50,065 bases of DNA from Bacilli bacterium (GTDB taxonomy: Bacteria > Bacillota_I > Bacilli_A > Izemoplasmatales > Hujiaoplasmataceae), in contig JAGYMP010000194.1 in the NCBI GenBank assembly GCA_018400565.1, positions 1-50,065 of the forward strand, read 5' to 3'. Below the pieces are notes generated by a model. It saw nothing but the letters and a program-made list of their open reading frames with translations, was not told the DNA's origin and did no database searches. Below, one piece after another: positions 35,859 to 43,600 of this stretch. Made by a program: the position numbers and the translations under genes. Numbering within the stretch: position 1 is the first letter of the stretch; each line of letters opens with the position of its first letter.

Positions 35859-36161
35859 TCAAGTATCACAGGAGAAGACTTCCTCTTCGTCACGGGGTTT
35901 GTCATGGATGTTTTGAAAAAAATCGATGAACGACCGGACGGTGTCTTCGTTCATATGGTAGTGTGTCCATGTTCCTTTTTTGTCAGTGATCACCAAACCC
36001 GTGTTTTCGAGAATCTTCATGTGATGGGACAACGTCGGCTGGGAGATGTCGAGTTTATCGAGCAGTTGACATGCACAAAGCGTGCGCTCAGTCAACATCA
36101 TGTAGATCTTTAACCGCGTCGCATCACTCAATGCTTTAAATTTCTCTTTCATCTTGTTCAT
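35859..36161 (-). CDS. ArsR/SmtB-family metalloregulatory repressor
   Basis: A 100-residue winged-helix repressor. KALSDATRLKIYMML and the recognition helix ISQPTLSHHMKILENTGLV are typical. The CAC pair (C29, C31) sits at the start of the DNA-binding helix, like the C-V-C of E. coli ArsR, which binds As(III)/Sb(III) and releases DNA. A third Cys lies near the C-terminus (SCDT). No arsenate reductase or efflux gene is adjacent, and the gene has its own promoter and terminator, so the target lies elsewhere. The start has a weak GGTGA site. Confidence 0.9.
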   Translation of the reverse strand: MNKMKEKFKALSDATRLKIYMMLTERTLCACQLLDKLDISQPTLSHHMKILENTGLVITDKKGTWTHYHMNEDTVRSFIDFFQNIHDKPRDEEEVFSCDT

Positions 36162-36178
36162 CTTTTATCACCATCTCT

Positions 36179-36208
36179 ATTATACCGCCTCACAGAAAAC
36201 AAAGTCAA
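36179..36208 (-). promoter_or_regulatory. Promoter of the arsR-type gene
   Basis: Minus strand: TTGACT (36208-36203), 18-bp spacer, TATAAT (36184-36179). Confidence 0.75.
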
Positions 36209-36249
36209 CCAATAAACAATCTTCATTCCATGAGGGTGTCCATAACCAC

Positions 36250-36280
36250 AAAAAAAAAGACCCCGGAGGGCCTTTTTTTG
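36250..36280 (-). terminator. Terminator of hsp20
   Basis: Short GC stem (GGCCC/GGGTC with one G-U on the minus strand, 4-base loop) between an A7 run and a T9 run. The flanking runs extend the stem. Confidence 0.85.
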
Positions 36281-36289
36281 GTTTGGACA

Positions 36290-36706
36290 TTATTCGATTT
36301 CGATGTATTTCTTTTCTTTTACGTTCGTGCCTTCCTTGGGAATGAACAATTTGAGCAAGCCTTTTTCATAATTCGCTTTGATGTCATCTCTGGCGATGTC
36401 TTCACCGACATAAAAACTTCTTGCGCAACTTCCAAGGAAACGTTCACGTCTGACGTAATGACGATCTTTCTCTTCCTCTTCTTCCTCTTTCTTGGCTTCG
36501 ACGGTTAAGTAACCGTTGTCCAAGGAAATCTTGATGTCATCTTTGTCATATCCGGGTACATCAATCTCCAATTCGTAACCGTTGTCGACTTCGAGGATGT
36601 CTGTTTTCATATTGCCGGTTGTGCGGCTGAATGTGGGAGCTTGGAAGAAATCGTCAAATAAGTCATCAAAGAATGAATGCCCAGAACGTTTAACTAAGTT
36701 TGCCAT
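36290..36706 (-). CDS. hsp20: Small heat-shock protein (Hsp20/alpha-crystallin)
   Basis: A 138-residue ATP-independent holdase. The alpha-crystallin domain spans about 37-125: VDNGYELEIDVPGYDKDDIKI, the segment YLTVEAKKE, and A-x-YEKGLLKLFIPK near the end, where the A-x-x-x-N-G-V-L consensus is altered to ANYEKGLL. ATG 36706 is chosen because AGAAGGAGGT lies seven bases upstream; GTG 36712 overlaps that site. Control is by HrcA through a CIRCE element over the -35 box, plus a second degenerate copy over the start region. Confidence 0.93.
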   Translation of the reverse strand: MANLVKRSGHSFFDDLFDDFFQAPTFSRTTGNMKTDILEVDNGYELEIDVPGYDKDDIKISLDNGYLTVEAKKEEEEEEKDRHYVRRERFLGSCARSFYVGEDIARDDIKANYEKGLLKLFIPKEGTNVKEKKYIEIE

Positions 36707-36743
36707 GGTCACAACCTCCTTCTGTTATGATTGTGTTTGTTTT

Positions 36744-36769
36744 TTGGCACTCCTTCTTCCGAGTGCTAA
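36744..36769 (-). promoter_or_regulatory. Second, degenerate CIRCE-like inverted repeat of hsp20
   Basis: Plus-strand reading: TTGGCACTC, 8-base spacer, GAGTGCTAA. It differs from CIRCE by one arm base and one spacer base. It lies over the predicted transcription start and 5' leader. Confidence 0.6.
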
Positions 36770-36773
36770 TTAT

Positions 36774-36801
36774 ATTATAACACACTTTTTAGCACTGTCA
36801 A
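36774..36801 (-). promoter_or_regulatory. Promoter of hsp20
   Basis: Minus strand: TTGACA (36801-36796), 16-bp spacer, TATAAT (36779-36774). The -35 box lies within the CIRCE operator. Confidence 0.85.
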
Positions 36802-36815
36802 GGGTTGAGTGCTAA
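36789..36815 (-). promoter_or_regulatory. CIRCE operator (HrcA site) of hsp20
   Basis: Minus strand: TTAGCACTC, 9-base spacer, CAGTGCTAA. It matches the CIRCE consensus except for the first base of the second arm, which is part of the TTGACA box. The HrcA repressor gene is not in the window. Confidence 0.85.
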
Positions 36816-36843
36816 AATTTTAATTATTTTTTATGCAAAAGAG

Positions 36844-36866
36844 AAGCCCCCGTTTTTTGGGGGCTT
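36844..36866 (-). terminator. Terminator of cysK
   Basis: Perfect 8-bp stem AAGCCCCC/GGGGGCTT (36844-36851, 36859-36866) with a 7-base loop. The U-run on the minus strand is interrupted (CTCTTTTGC). Confidence 0.8.
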
Positions 36867-36871
36867 GATAA

Positions 36872-37786
36872 CTATTCAAGCGACAGATATTTTGCACCGC
36901 TGTCGGGGAAAACAGTCACTATCGTTTTGTCTTGGAGTGATTCTTTTCGAATCAGTTGTAAGACAGCAGCCATTGCGGCTCCCGAAGATGGACCGACAAA
37001 CACACCTTCGTTTGTCGCAAGGTCATGCGTGGTCCGATAAGCATCCTCATCGGAGATACTCGCAACCCCGTCCAGCAAAGGACGGTCGAGCGTAACGGGT
37101 ATGAATCCGGCACCGATGCCCTGGATGGAATGTTTCCCCGGTTTCTCACCGGAAATGACTGCCGATTTTTGGGGTTCGACTCCAATCAGTTTCAAATCGG
37201 GAAAATATTCTTTCAAATATCCTCCGGCACCCGTGATGGTTCCGCCTGTGCCTATACCCACCACGAAATAATCGATTGTCCCTTTGATTGCTTTTTTGAT
37301 TTCGGGTCCGGTCGTCATCCGGTGAATGGCGGGATTGGCGGGATTGCTAAACTGATCGGGGATGAACACATCCGTTGATCCCTCTTTGATTGCCTGAGCT
37401 TTTTTAATCGCACCTTTGATACCGTTTTCCTTCGGTGTGAGAATGACTTCCGCACCGTAACGTTTTAAAATGGTGATCCGTTCTTTCGTCACGGATTCCG
37501 GCATGATGATCGTCACATCATATCCCCGCGCGGCACCGATCATCGCAAGCCCGATGCCCGTGTTTCCACTTGTCGGTTCGACGATGCGCACAACTTTTGT
37601 CAAACGGCCACTTTCTTCGGCCTGTTTAATCATGTTATAAGCCACACGGTCTTTCACGGAACCGCCCGGATTAAACATCTCCATTTTGGCATAAACGACA
37701 TTTGTGCCAAGATCGAACGATATGATTTGATAAAGAGGTGTGTTGCCGATCAATGATCCAACCCCGGTTCGTTCAAGCATCTTCAT
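36872..37786 (-). CDS. cysK: O-acetylserine sulfhydrylase (cysteine synthase)
   Basis: A PLP enzyme of 304 residues that makes cysteine from O-acetylserine and sulfide. The PLP Lys is in GGSVKDR (K45). EPTSGNTGIGLA binds the substrate carboxylate, GIGTGGTITGAG holds the PLP phosphate, and PDSGAKYLS is the usual C-terminal segment. The start overlaps cysE by 14 bases. ATG 37786 is used; GTG 37789 and ATG 37780 are also in frame and no strong ribosome site is seen, so coupling to cysE is likely. Confidence 0.96.
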   Translation of the reverse strand: MKMLERTGVGSLIGNTPLYQIISFDLGTNVVYAKMEMFNPGGSVKDRVAYNMIKQAEESGRLTKVVRIVEPTSGNTGIGLAMIGAARGYDVTIIMPESVTKERITILKRYGAEVILTPKENGIKGAIKKAQAIKEGSTDVFIPDQFSNPANPAIHRMTTGPEIKKAIKGTIDYFVVGIGTGGTITGAGGYLKEYFPDLKLIGVEPQKSAVISGEKPGKHSIQGIGAGFIPVTLDRPLLDGVASISDEDAYRTTHDLATNEGVFVGPSSGAAMAAVLQLIRKESLQDKTIVTVFPDSGAKYLSLE

Positions 37787-38690
37787 CACTTAGTTTCTTA
37801 TCGTTTGAGTGAATCTGATGATCGGGGATTTTGATAAACACTTTGGCCTTTTTGGGAACGGATGATGTGATGAACACATTCGATCCGATCGTCGAGAGAG
37901 CACCGATGGTGGTGTCACCGCCCAAAATGGATGCCCCGGCATAAATGGTCACGTCATCTTCGATGGTGGGATGGCGTTGTTTGCCTTTTAAACTCCTACC
38001 GCCTTTTAACGATAACGCCCCTAGGGTCACACCCTGATAAATCTTTACGCGATCGCCGATAAGAGTCGTTTCACCGATGACGACACCCGTGCCGTGATCG
38101 ATGAAAAACGATTCACCGATCGTCGCACCGGGATTGATGTCGATACCGGTTCTTCCGTGGGCATGTTCCGTCATCATCCTCGGAATAAGCGGCACTCCGA
38201 GTCTATGGAGTGCATGCGCAATGCGATACACCATGATTGCATACAACCCGGGGTAAGAAACGATGACCTGGTCACGGTTGAACGCAGCCGGATCGTTATC
38301 AAGATGTGCTTTCACATCTTTGCGTAATCTTGAGCGGATGGCAGGAATCTCCTCAATGAATTTGACGCAAAGCTGGCATGAATGCTTGCTGATCATTTTG
38401 TTTTTTTCTTCATCGGCAAGATACAACAATGCATACGAAATTTGTTTTTTCAAAAGTTTCTCGAGTTTTTTCACATGGCGTTTCGTTTTCCGTTTGTTTC
38501 CAAAAACACTGACATTGGTCTTGGAAAAATAACCGGGGAAAAGCAGTTCCCGGGTTTCATCAATGATTTTGATTAAATCCGCATTCGAAGGAAGGCTGCA
38601 CGAACAATGATCCTTTTCGATCGGTTCTTCTGTATATGCTTTCAAGATGGCCGTCACGGCCGCTTTAACACGTTCTTTCAAATCACTCAC
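37773..38690 (-). CDS. cysE: Serine O-acetyltransferase (long, EpsC/SAT type)
   Basis: A 305-residue enzyme that acetylates serine with acetyl-CoA, the step before CysK. A helical N-terminal domain (about 1-170) is followed by a left-handed beta-helix of hexapeptide repeats (INPGATIG, FIDHGTGVVIGE, VTLGALSLKG, ILGGDTTIGALSTIGSN). The catalytic His lie in FIDHG and in the earlier TEHAHGRTGID segment. The C-terminal tail does not end in the usual Ile used to bind CysK. An extended -10 promoter lies upstream. Translation runs on into cysK. Confidence 0.94.
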   Translation of the reverse strand: MSDLKERVKAAVTAILKAYTEEPIEKDHCSCSLPSNADLIKIIDETRELLFPGYFSKTNVSVFGNKRKTKRHVKKLEKLLKKQISYALLYLADEEKNKMISKHSCQLCVKFIEEIPAIRSRLRKDVKAHLDNDPAAFNRDQVIVSYPGLYAIMVYRIAHALHRLGVPLIPRMMTEHAHGRTGIDINPGATIGESFFIDHGTGVVIGETTLIGDRVKIYQGVTLGALSLKGGRSLKGKQRHPTIEDDVTIYAGASILGGDTTIGALSTIGSNVFITSSVPKKAKVFIKIPDHQIHSNDKKLSDEDA

Positions 38691-38701
38691 CTCATAGGTT
38701 G

Positions 38702-38710
38702 ATTATAGCA
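38702..38710 (-). promoter_or_regulatory. Extended -10 promoter of cysE-cysK
   Basis: Minus strand TGCTATAAT (38710-38702) fits TGnTATAAT; the -35 region is weak. No T-box or S-box is evident in the short leader. Confidence 0.55.
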
Positions 38711-38731
38711 TATCATCTAACTTACACTAAA

Positions 38732-38755
38732 TGATGTGATGAAAGAATCACATCA
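38732..38755 (-). terminator. Possible weak terminator after the thioredoxin-CcdA gene
   Basis: Arms TGATGTGAT and ATCACATCA (38732-38740, 38747-38755), 6-base loop, followed on the minus strand by ATTTAG only. The gene's stop lies in the hairpin. Readthrough into cysE-cysK is plausible. Confidence 0.45.
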
Positions 38756-39953
38756 TCAACCATTCGGGAAAGAAGACCAAAACCAACCCCAAAACAAGCA
38801 TGATCACCGCGCCAATCAATTTGGTCAACTTCGTATACCGATTGGACACTCCGGTCACTTCCAATGTCACCATGGCAAGCGTGAAGATGATCAGATCATC
38901 CAGCATAAAGAAAAACACATACAATAAAATGTAAAAGTGATAGGTCATCGCCGGCAACTGATGGAAAGCAAGGATCTGCGTGAAAAGCAAGGGCAGGCCA
39001 AGTGAACATGCAAGTTCAATCAAATTGACAGTGAATGCCAAGGCAATGATTCCCAAAAGGGCGGGAATCAACGAAGCTTCACGAACAATTTTTTTCGTTT
39101 TGACCATGATGCTGCGACGCCGCGTTTCATCGGTGACGTCACAACCGACATCCTTCTTCTTATAAGACAGGATGGCTTTGAAGAATTGATACGCCCCGAA
39201 GCCAAATGCCAACAGACCGATGACCATCCTGAGAGCATTGACGGACACGATCCGGAATGCAACCTGAAGCCAGGCTTCCATAAACAAAAAATAGACGAAT
39301 GCGGAAATGAATATGAACACGCTTCCCAATATCCACATCCGTTTTTTGTTTTTGGTCTGCAAAAGCATCGTGATCAAAAAGACCAAGACCCAAAGCGCAC
39401 ACGGATTGAACCCGTCAACGATTCCGATGACGACGGCTGCAAGAACAAGTGAGAGGTTTCCGATGTCAACCGTGCCAATCAACGGAATGTCGATTAGATC
39501 CCCTTCTTCGAAGCCGGGATCATCAAGATAACTCTCGTCAATTTCCTCACCGTTGATGATTTTACCGACGACATCGACATAATCACCCGATTCATAACGG
39601 ACGACGGCTTGTTCGATATCACGCTTTGTCTGATCATTGAAACCGTAAAACGCCAATCCCCCGACCACGATGAAAGGTGTTTGTGCTTGCTGCATATCAA
39701 ATACGCTGCAGACTTCATCAAACAAGATCGCATTCGCATCTTCACCCGTGACTTCATAGCGATGGAGCGTCACATCATCACGTTCCGCAAGATTCGTCAA
39801 AAACACGTCGGCTTCATCACAGTGTCCGCAAATCTCATCATAAAAAAAATGGATGTCAACCGTGTTTTCAGCCTTTATGTTGGTCCCGAAGGAAAAAAAC
39901 ACAGCAAAAGCCAACATCACCAATAAAATTTTTTCAAACGTCAGTCTCTTCAT
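38748..39953 (-). CDS. Exported thioredoxin-like domain fused to a CcdA/DsbD-like membrane domain
   Basis: A 401-residue redox protein. A signal or anchor segment (about 8-26) is followed by a thioredoxin/glutaredoxin-like domain with CGHC (C42, C45) and a possible cis-Pro at QTP (about 91-93). The second half (about 165-400) has six or so membrane helices of the DsbD/CcdA type, with conserved cysteines in DGFNPCALW (C185) and ELACSLGLP (C316). This layout would pass electrons from a cytosolic thioredoxin through the membrane to the outer CGHC domain. A thioredoxin gene lies directly upstream and overlaps it by 20 bases. ATG 39953 follows GAGGAG. Confidence 0.85.
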   Translation of the reverse strand: MKRLTFEKILLVMLAFAVFFSFGTNIKAENTVDIHFFYDEICGHCDEADVFLTNLAERDDVTLHRYEVTGEDANAILFDEVCSVFDMQQAQTPFIVVGGLAFYGFNDQTKRDIEQAVVRYESGDYVDVVGKIINGEEIDESYLDDPGFEEGDLIDIPLIGTVDIGNLSLVLAAVVIGIVDGFNPCALWVLVFLITMLLQTKNKKRMWILGSVFIFISAFVYFLFMEAWLQVAFRIVSVNALRMVIGLLAFGFGAYQFFKAILSYKKKDVGCDVTDETRRRSIMVKTKKIVREASLIPALLGIIALAFTVNLIELACSLGLPLLFTQILAFHQLPAMTYHFYILLYVFFFMLDDLIIFTLAMVTLEVTGVSNRYTKLTKLIGAVIMLVLGLVLVFFPEWLMM

Positions 39954-40209
39954 AAATCTCCTCAATTGCCTGTTTGATTTTTTCTTCGCTCATCTCCCCT
40001 GTGAGCCGCTTTACCTCTTCGCCGCCTTTAATGAAAACAACAACCGGGAGCGTCGTTCCGACGTTATAGGATTTGATTTTGTCACGATCCTCATCATAAT
40101 CATAATCGATGATCGTCATATCGGAATAATCCGAAAAAACATGTTTCCATCGTTTCTTCATCAACAAACAACTCATGCACCAAAGAGCGGTGATGCGGAT
40201 TACTTTCAT
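39934..40209 (-). CDS. Small thioredoxin-like protein
   Basis: A 91-residue thioredoxin-fold protein with the active site WCMSC (C11, C14) and a cis-Pro loop (TTLPVVVFIKGG). It is shorter than classic thioredoxins (about 105). It is probably cytosolic: no signal peptide. ATG 40209 overlaps the desulfurase stop (ATGA), with GGAGATG nearby; the longer frame to 40362 only overlaps that gene. Position before the membrane CcdA-like protein suggests it is the electron donor; position after the desulfurase suggests it could also reduce its persulfide. Confidence 0.88.
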   Translation of the reverse strand: MKVIRITALWCMSCLLMKKRWKHVFSDYSDMTIIDYDYDEDRDKIKSYNVGTTLPVVVFIKGGEEVKRLTGEMSEEKIKQAIEEIYEETDV

Positions 40210-41321
40210 CTCAGGTTCATCTCCTTGAAAGTGACACATAAGGATTCGATGTCCTCCATTGTCGTATCGTGGGACAATGAAATTCTCAGTGACGAACGGG
40301 CTCTTTCCTTTGAACCGGTGAGTGTCATGATCACGCGTGACAGGCTTGCGCCCGATGAACACGCCGTTTGCGTTGAAACATATATGCCTTTATCAGACAA
40401 CGCCTTAAGCAGCTCGCTGGCTTCATAACCGATGAAACTCACATTGACGATATGGGGCACGGCATCGTCTGAGAAATTGGGCTGAAACGAATCAAAACAT
40501 TGAGACAACCTGTCAATCAGGGATTTCTTCAGTCGTCTGACATGCTCATATTGTCGGTCACGTCTTTCATAAGCTTTCTTGAGAGCGTATCTCAGCGAAA
40601 GGATCAAAGCCGTGGCCGGTGTCCCGCTTCTGAGATGATCGAGGGCGTGGCCACCGTCAATCATGCCTTTCAAAGGTATATCCTTTCTGCGGATCAAAGC
40701 ACCGATGCCGCGGATGCCGCCGAATTTATGGGCCGATAAGGATGCAAGATCGAGCATGTTGATATCATAAGCGATCTTTCCAGTGGCCTGTGTCACATCG
40801 GAGTGAAACGTGATGTTCGGATAATCGTCCAACAATGTTTTGATGTCAGTGATATTTTGAACGATGCCGGTCTCGCTTTGGACCATGCCGATGGAAACAA
40901 GAATGGTATCCCTTCTCAACAAATCCTTTAATCCTTTTAAATCGACATGTCCGTTTGCATCCAAAGGAACCATGTCAATGTCATATCCCTGATCGACAAG
41001 TCGGCTAAAGCATGCCATGACCGATGGATGCTCAAACGGAGTCGTCAGAATATGGCGCCCAAGATGCTTTTTGGCGGCGGCCGTACCTTTAATCGCAAGG
41101 TTATTGGCTTCGGTGGCGCCGCTGACATAAGTGATGGCATGGTGGTTTGCCTTAAGCAAACCTAACACATCGTCAGTGGCGCCATTAATCGCTTCTAAAG
41201 CTTCTTTTCCCAAATCGTGTGATGAATTCGGGTTTGCGAAAAAACGTCGACTGTCATCGACAAACTGTTGCAACACCTTGATATCGGGCTTGGTGGTCGC
41301 GGTCTGATCGAGATAAATCAC
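40206..41321 (-). CDS. Cysteine desulfurase (NifS/IscS family)
   Basis: A 371-residue PLP enzyme that removes sulfur from cysteine as a protein persulfide. The N-terminus IYLDQTATT is typical. The PLP Lys is in SAHKFGG (K199), and the catalytic Cys is in QTACSSG (C321) on a short loop. The start is GTG 41321 with GGGGGG at seven bases; the longer frame to 41390 overlaps sir2. No iscU/sufU, thiI or mnmA is adjacent, so the acceptor is unknown. Neighbours are sir2 and a thioredoxin. Confidence 0.92.
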   Translation of the reverse strand: MIYLDQTATTKPDIKVLQQFVDDSRRFFANPNSSHDLGKEALEAINGATDDVLGLLKANHHAITYVSGATEANNLAIKGTAAAKKHLGRHILTTPFEHPSVMACFSRLVDQGYDIDMVPLDANGHVDLKGLKDLLRRDTILVSIGMVQSETGIVQNITDIKTLLDDYPNITFHSDVTQATGKIAYDINMLDLASLSAHKFGGIRGIGALIRRKDIPLKGMIDGGHALDHLRSGTPATALILSLRYALKKAYERRDRQYEHVRRLKKSLIDRLSQCFDSFQPNFSDDAVPHIVNVSFIGYEASELLKALSDKGIYVSTQTACSSGASLSRVIMTLTGSKERARSSLRISLSHDTTMEDIESLCVTFKEMNLR

Positions 41322-41334
41322 ATGCGTTCCCCCC

Positions 41335-42063
41335 TCAGATGGTAAGTTCATCACATGTTTCAGCGATTTTACCATAGTAAGCAAAATCAAAATAGATGTC
41401 TTTTGATGTTTTCGTTTTGTTCATCAGCAATGTCTTCCCTGAGGCAAACGTGTATAATTCACTGGCCGGTGCGACATTGAGGGACGTTCCACCCACAATT
41501 AAAAGATCACTATGCTCGATGGCTTCGACGGCTTTCTGAAGCACGTCCTGGGGAAGCATCTCGCCGTAAAGCACAACATCCGGTTTGATCAAGCCACCGC
41601 ACGCATCGCATCGCAGTTCGGGGTATGAATCGATATATTCCTTCAAAGAAAATGCCTTGCCACAGCGAACACAATAATTATCATGGACCGATCCATGCAA
41701 TTCAAGAACGTTCTTTGAGCCTGCTTTCTGATGCAAACCATCGATGTTTTGGGTGATGACGGCATTCAATTTGTTTGCGTTTTCCAATTCGGATAAATAG
41801 CTATGACATTGATTTGGTTCCGCATCCGGATGTAAAATCTCTGATTGATAGAATTCAAAAAAAGCTTTCGGACGATTCATAAAGAAATTATGACTGAGAT
41901 AATGTTCGGCCGGATAAGGGAATTCTTTATTATTAATACCGTCTGACCCGCGAAAATCGGGAATGCCGGATTCTGTGGAAACACCGGCGCCACCCAGGAA
42001 AACAATGGCATCATGTGAATCAATCAGTTTCTGAACATCCGAGATATTCCTTAATGTTCTCAC
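41335..42063 (-). CDS. cobB: NAD-dependent protein deacylase (sirtuin)
   Basis: A 242-residue Sir2 enzyme. GAGVSTESGIPDFRG (25-39) and TQNIDGLH (104-111) bind NAD, H123 in LHGS is the catalytic base, and four zinc Cys (131, 134, 152, 155) are present. It looks like the canonical CobB/SrtN kind, not the macrodomain-linked SirTM kind. It removes acetyl or other acyl groups from lysines. It starts with GTG in a GTGA overlap with lpd. Confidence 0.93.
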   Translation of the reverse strand: MRTLRNISDVQKLIDSHDAIVFLGGAGVSTESGIPDFRGSDGINNKEFPYPAEHYLSHNFFMNRPKAFFEFYQSEILHPDAEPNQCHSYLSELENANKLNAVITQNIDGLHQKAGSKNVLELHGSVHDNYCVRCGKAFSLKEYIDSYPELRCDACGGLIKPDVVLYGEMLPQDVLQKAVEAIEHSDLLIVGGTSLNVAPASELYTFASGKTLLMNKTKTSKDIYFDFAYYGKIAETCDELTI

Positions 42064-43460
42064 TTGTCATCAACAAAATGGATGGCTTCTTTATCAAGCC
42101 CCAAAACCATTTCGTGGATTAATTCCTCAATGGTCGGATGGGCAAAAACCATATCCTTAACCATATCCGTTCCGGTATGCATCGTCATCATGATCGGAGC
42201 GATGAGGTGTTCGGCATCCGTGCCGAACACGGTCGCACCCAGTAAGTTGCCGTCTTTGTCCTGGATCGTTTTGATGAAACCGGTGCGATCATTCAAAATC
42301 AATGCTTTCCCGTTGGCTGCATACGGCACTTTTAGCACATCGTATTCGATGCCCTCTTCTTTTAACTCCGTTTCAGTTTTGCCGACATAAGCGATTTCAG
42401 GCGTCGTGAACACGACGCTCGGGACCATCGAATAATCCATTTTTTTATCCTTGCCTAAAATATTGTCGACAGCAATAAGAGCCTGATGACTAGCGACATG
42501 GGCCAACATCATCTTGTTTGTGACATCACCGATGGCATACATGTTCTCTAACGACGTTTTCATGGTTTCATCAACCGTGACAGCATTCTTTTCGATGTTG
42601 ATCGACGTGTTCCTTAAACCGAGTCCATCAACATACGGTTGACGTCCAACGGCCTCAAGAATGAGATCCGCTTCGACGGTTTTGGTTTTATCATTGCGTT
42701 CATAGGTAACTTTTGCTTTTCCGTTATCGGTTTTTTCGATTTTCTGTGCACCAGCCTTGGTTTTTACGGTGATATTGGCTTTTTTCGCGTATCGCAGAAG
42801 ACGTTTGGAGACATCTTTGTCAATCATCGGCAAAATCTGCGGCATGAATTCAAGCACGGTCACATCAACGCCGAGCATGCCAAAAATAAAGGCAAATTCC
42901 ATACCAATGATGCCTCCGCCGATGACAATCATTGATTCCGGCAATTTCTCAAGTGACAATATCTGGGTTGAATCTTTGACCACATCAAGATCGATGCCTT
43001 CGATTGGAAGGTGTTTGGGCACAGAACCCGAGGCAATCACACAAGAATCGAACCCGTATGTCAGAGTTTCGTCATCCGTTTCAATCTGCACGGTTTCATC
43101 ATTTTTGAACGTTGCCGTCCCGCGGATGACATCCACTTCATAGTGTTTCAACAGATATTCGATGCCGCCGACAAGTTTTTCGGTGACGTCATCTTTGTTC
43201 TTTATAATGGCTTCAAAATCGACGTCAACATCGATTTTGCCAAGACCGGGCATGTCCCCGGCGGTAACTTTATAAATCATCCTCGCGGATTTGATCAACG
43301 CTTTAGTCGGGATACATCCGACGTTAAGACATGTCCCTCCGACCCATTCTTTTTCAACAAGTGTTGTTTTAAGTCCGTTTTTGGCGGCGCGAATGGCTGC
43401 CACATAGCCACCCGGGCCAGCACCGATAATCATTAAATCCGTATGGTGTTTGTTTTTCAT
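42060..43460 (-). CDS. lpdA: Dihydrolipoamide dehydrogenase (E3)
   Basis: A 466-residue FAD/NAD disulfide reductase that reoxidises dihydrolipoamide. IIGAGPGGYVAAIRAA binds FAD, the redox pair is GTCLNVGC (C44, C49), GGGIIGMEFA binds NAD, and the C-terminal HPTIEE carries the catalytic His-Glu. The E1/E2 or glycine-cleavage genes that would use it are not adjacent. ATG 43460 is used (AAAGGA at eight bases); ATG 43469 overlaps that site. It has a good promoter and leads the lpd-sir2-desulfurase-trx-CcdA chain. Confidence 0.95.
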   Translation of the reverse strand: MKNKHHTDLMIIGAGPGGYVAAIRAAKNGLKTTLVEKEWVGGTCLNVGCIPTKALIKSARMIYKVTAGDMPGLGKIDVDVDFEAIIKNKDDVTEKLVGGIEYLLKHYEVDVIRGTATFKNDETVQIETDDETLTYGFDSCVIASGSVPKHLPIEGIDLDVVKDSTQILSLEKLPESMIVIGGGIIGMEFAFIFGMLGVDVTVLEFMPQILPMIDKDVSKRLLRYAKKANITVKTKAGAQKIEKTDNGKAKVTYERNDKTKTVEADLILEAVGRQPYVDGLGLRNTSINIEKNAVTVDETMKTSLENMYAIGDVTNKMMLAHVASHQALIAVDNILGKDKKMDYSMVPSVVFTTPEIAYVGKTETELKEEGIEYDVLKVPYAANGKALILNDRTGFIKTIQDKDGNLLGATVFGTDAEHLIAPIMMTMHTGTDMVKDMVFAHPTIEELIHEMVLGLDKEAIHFVDDK

Positions 43461-43497
43461 ATGCTTCATCCTTTAAAAAGAGTTTTTGTTCTTCTTC

Positions 43498-43526
43498 ATT
43501 ATATCAATTCCGCCATCACAATTCAA
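43498..43526 (-). promoter_or_regulatory. Promoter of lpdA and the redox operon
   Basis: Minus strand: TTGAAT (43526-43521), 17-bp spacer, TATAAT (43503-43498), preceded by TGA, which makes it also an extended -10. Confidence 0.8.
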
Positions 43527-43549
43527 TCGACTCAGCTTAAAAACATGAC

Positions 43550-43578
43550 TTGCTGTTTTCGCCCCGGCGTGATATGCT
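43550..43578 (+). promoter_or_regulatory. Possible promoter of the peroxiredoxin-like gene
   Basis: TTGCTG (43550-43555), 17-bp spacer, TATGCT (43573-43578) with TGA just before the -10. It is moderate in quality and divergent from the lpdA promoter. Confidence 0.5.
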
Positions 43579-43600
43579 TTTTATGAAAGGAAGTCATACC

